A DNA stretch of 64,000 bases, from assembly GCF_009728995.1 (NCBI RefSeq), contig NZ_VTZW01000010.1, positions 344,516-408,515 of the forward strand. The letters are read 5' to 3'. The first letter of the stretch is position 1, and every line of letters starts with the position of its first letter. The notes beneath the pieces were generated by a model, which saw only the letters and a list, made by a program, of their open reading frames with translations, did no database searches and was not told the origin of the DNA. Shown here piece after piece: positions 59,329 through 64,000 of the stretch. This DNA is from Streptomonospora sp. PA3. GTDB taxonomy: Bacteria > Actinomycetota > Actinomycetes > Streptosporangiales > Streptosporangiaceae. The translations under genes were made by a program, and so were the position numbers.

Positions 59329-59346
59329 ACCGACCTACTGGTCGGT
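59329..59346. promoter_or_regulatory. TetR-type palindromic operator upstream of thiolase
   Basis: ACCGACC-TACT-GGTCGGT is a perfect 7-4-7 inverted repeat, 40 bp before the thiolase start. The ACCGACC/GGTCGGT half-sites resemble those used by TetR-family regulators of fatty-acid genes in actinobacteria. The regulator gene is not nearby. Confidence 0.6.
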
Positions 59347-59386
59347 AACCGCCTCGTGCCAGACTCGTACCAGAAAGGCCGCGGAC

Positions 59387-60610
59387 ATGCCCGAAGCCGT
59401 CATCGTCGCAACCGCGCGTTCCCCGATCGGACGCGCATTCAAAGGCTCGCTCAAGGACATCCGCCCCGACGACATCACCGCGCAGATCGTCTCCGCCGCG
59501 CTGTCCAAGGTGCCCGAGCTGGACCCCTCCAGCATCGACGACCTCATGCTGGGCTGCGGGCTGCCCGGCGGCGAGCAGGGCCACAACCTCGCCCGCGTGG
59601 TCGCGGTGCAGCTGGGCCTGGACGGCGTGCCCGGGACCACGCTGACCCGTTACTGCTCCTCGTCGCTGCAGACCACCCGCATGGCCTACCACGCCATCAA
59701 GGCCGGCGAGGGGGACGTCTTCGTCTCGGCGGGCGTGGAGATGGTCAGCCGGTTCACCAAGGGCAACAGCGACTCGCTGCCCGAGACCAAGAACCCGGTC
59801 TTCGGCGAGGCCGAGGAGCGCACCGCCAAGCGCGCCGAGGGCGGCGCCGAGACCTGGCGGGACCCGCGCGAGGACGGGCGGCTGCCCGACATCTACATCG
59901 CCATGGGCCAGACCGCCGAGAACGTCGCCCAGCTCCGCGGCGTCTCGCGGCAGCGCCAGGACGAGTTCGGGGTCCGCTCCCAGAACCTGGCCGAGCGCTC
60001 CATCGACAACGGGTTCTGGAACCGGGAGATCACCCCGGTCACCCTGCCCGACGGCAGTGTGGCCGAGACCGACGACGGCCCGCGCCGGGGGACCACCTAC
60101 GAGAAGGTCTCCGAGCTGCAGCCGGTCTTCCGCCCCGACGGCACGGTCACCGCGGGCAACTGCTGCCCGCTCAACGACGGCGCCGCCGCTGTGGTCGTCA
60201 TGAGCGACACCAAGGCCGCCCAGCTGGGCCTGACCCCCATCGCGCGCATCGTCTCGACCGGCGTCAGCGCGCTCTCGCCGGAGATCATGGGCCTGGGCCC
60301 GGTCGAGGCGTCCCGCCAGGCGCTGGCGCGGGCGAACATGAGCATCGGCGACATCGACCTCGTCGAGATCAACGAGGCCTTCGCCGCGCAGGTGCTGCCC
60401 TCGGCCGACGACCTGGGCATCGACATCGACTCCCAGCTCAACGTCAACGGCGGCGCGATCGCCGTGGGCCACCCCTTCGGCATGACCGGCGCCCGCATCA
60501 CCGGCACCCTGCTCAACGGGCTCAGCTTCCACGACAAGACCTTCGGCTTGGAGGCCATGTGCGTCGGCGGCGGCCAGGGCATGGCGGCCGTCTTCGAGCG
60601 GCTCAGCTGA
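59387..60610 (+). CDS. Acetyl-CoA C-acyltransferase (thiolase, FadA family)
   Basis: A 407-residue thiolase that cleaves or condenses 3-ketoacyl-CoA. The acyl-accepting Cys90 is in TLTRYCSSSLQTTRM, the catalytic His in AVGHPFGMTGARI and the second Cys in AMCVGGGQGMA; EINEAFAAQ is also conserved. The ATG at 59387 follows AAAGGCCGCGG. Context (cbs and SGNH esterase upstream) matches the fadA3 neighbourhood of mycobacteria. A palindromic operator upstream suggests control by an acyl-CoA-responsive TetR repressor. Confidence 0.94.
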   Translation: MPEAVIVATARSPIGRAFKGSLKDIRPDDITAQIVSAALSKVPELDPSSIDDLMLGCGLPGGEQGHNLARVVAVQLGLDGVPGTTLTRYCSSSLQTTRMAYHAIKAGEGDVFVSAGVEMVSRFTKGNSDSLPETKNPVFGEAEERTAKRAEGGAETWRDPREDGRLPDIYIAMGQTAENVAQLRGVSRQRQDEFGVRSQNLAERSIDNGFWNREITPVTLPDGSVAETDDGPRRGTTYEKVSELQPVFRPDGTVTAGNCCPLNDGAAAVVVMSDTKAAQLGLTPIARIVSTGVSALSPEIMGLGPVEASRQALARANMSIGDIDLVEINEAFAAQVLPSADDLGIDIDSQLNVNGGAIAVGHPFGMTGARITGTLLNGLSFHDKTFGLEAMCVGGGQGMAAVFERLS

Positions 60611-60853
60611 GCGCGCCGGCCGGCGGGAGCGCCGGGCGCGGCCGGGGGCGGCGCGCGGCCCCCGGCCGCGGCGGGCGGCGCCGCGGCCTGCGTGCGCAGA
60701 CGGCGCCGGGGTGGCGCGCAGGTCAACGGTGAGTGACGGAACCGGGACGGTGCACCGACAAAACCAGGCGTAAAAGACCGTCTCAAGGTCTTGTCCAAAC
60801 CGTGATCCTGATGCAGTGTCGCAGGTAAGTGCCACCCAACTACGGAGGTGCCA

Positions 60854-61102
60854 ATGTCGGTAACCCACTCGCCGGAGATGCACGCGCAGCTAATCGCCCG
60901 GATCCCGACCGTCACCGGCCGCGAACTCAGCGAGTGGTTCGACACTCTGGAACAGGGCCCCGGTCTCTCCCGATGCCTGGAACGCACCAACTGGCTGGCC
61001 GACGAGTACAACCTCAGCCACGGCTACGCCCAGGCGATCGTCCAGGAATACGACCGGCGCCGCCGCAACCGTACGCCCATCCCGAACCAGCGCACCACCT
61101 GA
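60854..61102 (+). CDS. DUF4287-like small protein
   Basis: An 82-residue protein with the sequence LIARIPTVTGRELSEWF and WLADEYNLSHGYAQAIVQEYDRRRR, which matches the compact helical DUF4287 type (conserved TG near the start and a HGxAxAIV helix). The function is unknown. The ATG at 60854 is five bases after GGAGG. TTGTCC (60790-60795), a 17-base spacer and CAGTGT (60813-60818) could be its promoter. A strong terminator follows 45 bp downstream. Confidence 0.8.
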   Translation: MSVTHSPEMHAQLIARIPTVTGRELSEWFDTLEQGPGLSRCLERTNWLADEYNLSHGYAQAIVQEYDRRRRNRTPIPNQRTT

Positions 61103-61146
61103 TGACCGCTGCACCCCTGCGCCCGCGCCGGCTGCCGCAGCACGGC

Positions 61147-61186
61147 GACGCCCCGCCCGGTCCGACCGGGCGGGGCGTCGTTGTTT
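61147..61186 (+). terminator. Rho-independent terminator after the DUF4287 gene
   Basis: A perfect 15-bp stem GACGCCCCGCCCGGT/ACCGGGCGGGGCGTC with a 3-base loop is followed by GTTGTTT. It lies between convergent genes and can stop transcription from both sides. It is the most canonical terminator in the window. Confidence 0.92.
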
Positions 61187-61228
61187 CGGCGTCCGCGGCG
61201 CAGGGGCGCGGGATCGTACGGAACTCCG

Positions 61229-62119
61229 CTACTCGCTGAACATCGACTTCAGGATCCACAGGAGGCGCAGGATCTCGATGTAGAGCCAGACCAGCGTGAC
61301 CGTCAGGCCGAACGCGAGCTGCCAGGAGTACCTCCGCGGCAGCCCCATGTTCAGGGCGTCCTCGACCTGGCGGAACTCGATCATGAGCATGGCCGCGGCC
61401 AGGGTGACCGCCAGCAGCGAGATGCCCAGGCCCAGCAGCGAGGGCTCGCGCAGGCCGAAGCCGCCGGGGATGAACAGCGCCGCGACGAAGTTGGCCAGCA
61501 GCAGCACCAGCAGGCCCAGCGCGGCGGCGGTGACGACCTTGACGAAGGTGTTGGTCACCCGGATGATCCGCAGGCGGTAGACCGCCAGGACCGAGCCGGC
61601 GGCGAAGAGCGTGCCGAAGACCGCCTGGGTCACCAGCGATCCCATGGCCGTGCCGTTCTGCGCCATCAGCGACATCTCGAAGACGCCGCTGAGGCCGCCG
61701 ACGAGCAGCCCTTCGAGGGCGCCGTAGAGCAGGATGAGCACCGGGTTGGTCGACTGGCGGAACGCGATGACCAGGCCCAGCACGAGCCCGCCCAGGGCGC
61801 CGACCAGCGCCAGGCCGAAGCCCAGCGGGTTGCCCGACACGGCCAGGAAGTAGGTTGGCACGGCGGTGAGCACGACCAGGCCCAGCGTCATGGCGGTGCG
61901 CACCACCACGTCGTCGATGGTCAGCCGGTCGGCGGCCGCCGGTGCCTGGGGGGCGTAGCCGGGCTGCGGGTAGCCGTAGCCGGCCTGGGGCGAAGGGCCG
62001 TAGGGCTGGGCGTAACCCGCCTGATAGGGGGCGCCCTGGCCGTACGGCGCCTGGCCGTATCCGGCCTGGCCGGACCGCATCGCCCGCTTGAGAACGGGGT
62101 TCGAACTCCTCATCCGCAT
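61229..62119 (-). CDS. Bax inhibitor-1/YccA family membrane protein
   Basis: A 296-residue protein. A Gly/Tyr/Pro/Gln-rich N terminus (about 16-60, repeats of the type GYxQPxYG) is followed by seven hydrophobic helices matching the actinobacterial Bax-inhibitor-1-like family. Landmarks are NPVLILLYGALEGLLVGGLSGVFE and the C-terminal WLYIEILRLLWILKSM. Such proteins are putative pH-sensitive calcium-leak channels; the role in actinobacteria is not established. Two close ATGs (62119 and 62113) are possible starts; the first is used. Confidence 0.9.
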   Translation of the reverse strand: MRMRSSNPVLKRAMRSGQAGYGQAPYGQGAPYQAGYAQPYGPSPQAGYGYPQPGYAPQAPAAADRLTIDDVVVRTAMTLGLVVLTAVPTYFLAVSGNPLGFGLALVGALGGLVLGLVIAFRQSTNPVLILLYGALEGLLVGGLSGVFEMSLMAQNGTAMGSLVTQAVFGTLFAAGSVLAVYRLRIIRVTNTFVKVVTAAALGLLVLLLANFVAALFIPGGFGLREPSLLGLGISLLAVTLAAAMLMIEFRQVEDALNMGLPRRYSWQLAFGLTVTLVWLYIEILRLLWILKSMFSE

Positions 62120-62292
62120 GTCTGCGCAAGCCTTTCCAGGGCGGAACGTTTCTGCCGTCAACTTAACGCACGACGCGGCGATCGCGTTCCCGTTCCATAT
62201 CACAGCTCGGATTCGCGCCGCGCCCGCGGACGTGCGCCTGCCTGCGGCTGCGCCGGAGGACGGCCGCCGCGGCCGCAGGCAGGCGCCGGCGC

Positions 62293-63219
62293 TCAGCCCC
62301 GGGTCAGCAGCGAGCGCGCGAAGAAGGCGACGTTGGCCGGGCGCTCCGCCAGGCGGCGCATGAAGTAGCCGTACCACTCGTCGCCGTAGGGGACATAGAC
62401 CCGCATCCGACGGCCCCGGGCCGCGAGGCGCCGCTGCTCGCCGTCGCGGATTCCGTAGAGCATCTGGTGCTCGTAGTCCTCGGGTCCGCGCCCGCAGGAC
62501 TCGGCCAGCGCGCCGGCGATGGACACCAGCCGCGGATCGTGCGAGGCGACCATCGGGTAGCCCTCTCCCGCCATGAGGATGCGCAGGCAGCGCACGTAGG
62601 AGCGGTCCACCTCGGCCTTGTCGCGGTAGGCCACCGAGGCCGGCTCGTCGTAGGCGCCCTTGCACAGCCGCACGCGCGATCCGGCGCCGGCGAGGTCGCG
62701 GCAGTCGGCCTCGGTGCGGCGCAGGTAGGCCTGCAGCACCGCGCCCACCCACGGGAAGTCCATCCGCAGCTCGGCCAGCACCGACAGCGTGGAGTCCACG
62801 GTGGTGTGGTCCTCCATGTCCAGGGTCACGGTGGTGCCGGCGCGGGCGGCGGCCTCGCAGATGCGCCGGGCGTTCTCCAGGGCGATCTTCTCGCCGTCGT
62901 GCGGCAGGAACTGGCCCACCGCCGACAGCTTCACCGAGACCTCGGCGCGCTCGGCCAGACCGGTGCGCCCCAGCTCGGCCAGCAGCCGGGTGTAGGCGTC
63001 GACGGTGTCCCGGGCCTGGTCGGCGTCGGCGGTGTCCTCGCCCAGGTGGTCCAGCGTGACCAGGCGGTCGGCGGCGAGCCGATCGACGACCGGAAGCGCC
63101 GCGTCCAGGGTGGAGCCGGCGACGTACCTGGCCACCAGCCCGCGGGTCACGGGCGCGCGCTCCACGAGCGTGCGGCAGGCGCTCGACCGCGCGGCGGCCA
63201 GCAGTGTCGTACGAAGCAT
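62293..63219 (-). CDS. pruB: Proline dehydrogenase
   Basis: A 308-residue FAD enzyme that oxidises proline to 1-pyrroline-5-carboxylate, passing electrons to quinone. The barrel signatures are EVSVKLSAVGQFL, TLDMEDHTTVD, VLQAYLRRTE, RLCKGAYDEPA and ASHDPRL, with YVPYGDEWYGYFMRRLAERP near the end. The monofunctional short form is typical of actinobacteria. It follows the P5C dehydrogenase gene by 120 bp on the same strand and completes the pathway proline -> glutamate with it. Confidence 0.96.
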   Translation of the reverse strand: MLRTTLLAAARSSACRTLVERAPVTRGLVARYVAGSTLDAALPVVDRLAADRLVTLDHLGEDTADADQARDTVDAYTRLLAELGRTGLAERAEVSVKLSAVGQFLPHDGEKIALENARRICEAAARAGTTVTLDMEDHTTVDSTLSVLAELRMDFPWVGAVLQAYLRRTEADCRDLAGAGSRVRLCKGAYDEPASVAYRDKAEVDRSYVRCLRILMAGEGYPMVASHDPRLVSIAGALAESCGRGPEDYEHQMLYGIRDGEQRRLAARGRRMRVYVPYGDEWYGYFMRRLAERPANVAFFARSLLTRG

Positions 63220-63339
63220 GTGTGACCTCGCTTGGGGTTCGTGCGCGCCGGGCCGGGGTCGCCGTCCGGCGGTTCGGCGGGAGCGGGGCCGCCGGCGCGC
63301 GCGACCGGTCGGGCCGCGCGCGCCGGCGGGTGCGCCTGA

Positions 63340-64000
63340 TCAGCCCTGGTGGGGGTAGGCCGAGGACTTCGGCGGGACGAAGGTCTCCTTGATCGAGCGC
63401 GGGCTCGTCCAGCGGGCGAGGTTCTGCGCGCTGCCGGCCTTGTCGTTGGTGCCCGAGGCGCGGGCGCCCCCGAAGGGCTGCTGGCCCACGACCGAACCGG
63501 TCGGCTTGTCGTTGACGTAGAAGTTGCCCGCGGCGAAGCGCAGCGCCTCGTGGGCGGCGGTGATCGCCTCGCGGTCGGTGGCGATGACCGCGCCCGTCAG
63601 CGCGTAGGGCGAGCCCCGGTCGACGACGGAGAGGATGCGCTCGTAGTCGCCGTCCTCGTAGACGTGCACGGCGATGATCGGGCCGAAGTACTCGGTGCGG
63701 AACACGTCGTTGCCGGGATCGGTGCCCACCAGCACCGTGGGCCGCACGAAGTAGCCGGTGGAGTCGTCGGCGGTGCCGCCGGCGACGACCTCCAGCGTCT
63801 CGTCGGTGCGCGCCCGCTCCAGGACGCCGGCCAGCTTGTCGAAGGAGCGTCGGTCGATGACGGCGCCCAGGAAGTTGCCCAGGTCGGTGACGTCGCCCAT
63901 GGGCAGGGCCTCGACCTCGGCGACCAGGTCGTCGCGGATCCGCTCCCAGACCGAGCGGGCGATGAAGGCGCGCGAGGCGGCCGAGCACTTCTGCCCCTGG
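63340..64000 (-). CDS. pruA: L-glutamate gamma-semialdehyde (P5C) dehydrogenase, 5' part outside the window
   Basis: The C-terminal 219 residues of an aldehyde dehydrogenase; the gene continues past the right edge. The visible part opens with QGQKCSAASRAF, which contains the catalytic Cys, then FRTEYFGPIIAVHVYED and FYVNDKPTGSVVGQQPFGGARASGTNDKAG, hallmarks of 1-pyrroline-5-carboxylate dehydrogenases. It oxidises glutamate semialdehyde to glutamate using NAD. It precedes proline dehydrogenase in a proline-catabolic operon. Confidence 0.95.
   Translation of the reverse strand, partial: QGQKCSAASRAFIARSVWERIRDDLVAEVEALPMGDVTDLGNFLGAVIDRRSFDKLAGVLERARTDETLEVVAGGTADDSTGYFVRPTVLVGTDPGNDVFRTEYFGPIIAVHVYEDGDYERILSVVDRGSPYALTGAVIATDREAITAAHEALRFAAGNFYVNDKPTGSVVGQQPFGGARASGTNDKAGSAQNLARWTSPRSIKETFVPPKSSAYPHQG

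Overview
The window is 64 kb of very GC-rich DNA from a chromosome with dense actinobacterial coding. Codon third positions are almost all G or C, GTG and TTG starts are frequent, and start/stop overlaps of 4 bp are common. Several markers point to an actinomycete: the fused F420 enzyme FbiC, an orphan DUF397 protein, an HspR-type (HAIR) operator in front of lon, a PucR/CdaR-type regulator, a type I DAHP synthase and a tandem glycine riboswitch. A member of the Nocardiopsaceae/Streptosporangiales or a close relative is my best guess, but that is inference. No rRNA, tRNA, CRISPR array, transposase or phage gene was seen. Most of the content is housekeeping and secondary metabolism, with two toxin-antitoxin loci and unusual noncoding palindromic repeats.

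Layout, 0-14 kb: a four-carbon acid sugar kinase and an MFS exporter; a 1-kb array of large nested palindromic repeats (about 2755-3760); a Gfo/Idh/MocA oxidoreductase; an AbrB-like/RelE-like toxin-antitoxin pair converging on lon; a NarL-type two-component system; an MHS-family transporter; and a secreted PHB-depolymerase-like esterase divergent from a 3-hydroxybutyrate-dehydrogenase-like SDR that overlaps a GAF/PucR-type regulator.

16-28 kb: an alpha/beta hydrolase flanked by two copies of one palindrome; a complete branched-chain amino-acid-type ABC transporter (livK-G-F-H-M order); SHOCT and DUF2269 membrane proteins; O6-methylguanine methyltransferase; a low-molecular-weight tyrosine phosphatase; and a three-gene signalling operon (response-regulator/PP2C phosphatase, CHASE3 histidine kinase, Rcp1-like response regulator) coupled by TTGA overlaps.

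28-42 kb: heme oxygenase plus a TetR regulator; an exonuclease; an asparaginase-II-family protein; ferredoxin reductase and a 3Fe-4S ferredoxin overlapping tail to tail; proline iminopeptidase; DAHP synthase; then a tandem glycine riboswitch driving gcvT-gcvH-glyA-sdaA, a route glycine -> serine -> pyruvate. A Doc-family toxin with an RHH-like antitoxin follows.

42-64 kb: a Tat-exported beta-carbonic anhydrase, a decayed kinase N-lobe next to a DUF1266 protein, a DUF397 protein, a GH18 chitinase, an ECF sigma factor with a membrane partner, fbiC, a GNAT enzyme, a methyltransferase, an alpha/beta-hydrolase fold with its nucleophile Ser replaced by Gly, a second palindromic repeat locus, a flippase-like membrane protein, a KapD-like exonuclease, a hexapeptide acyltransferase, the conserved cbs/SGNH-esterase/thiolase neighbourhood, DUF4287, Bax-inhibitor-1-like protein, and the proline catabolic pair (proline dehydrogenase and a truncated P5C dehydrogenase).

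The least explained material is noncoding: the repeat array at 2755-3760, the related and covarying hairpins at 53484-53799, and the palindrome pair flanking the hydrolase at 16348-17268. I did not find an obviously new multi-gene protein system.
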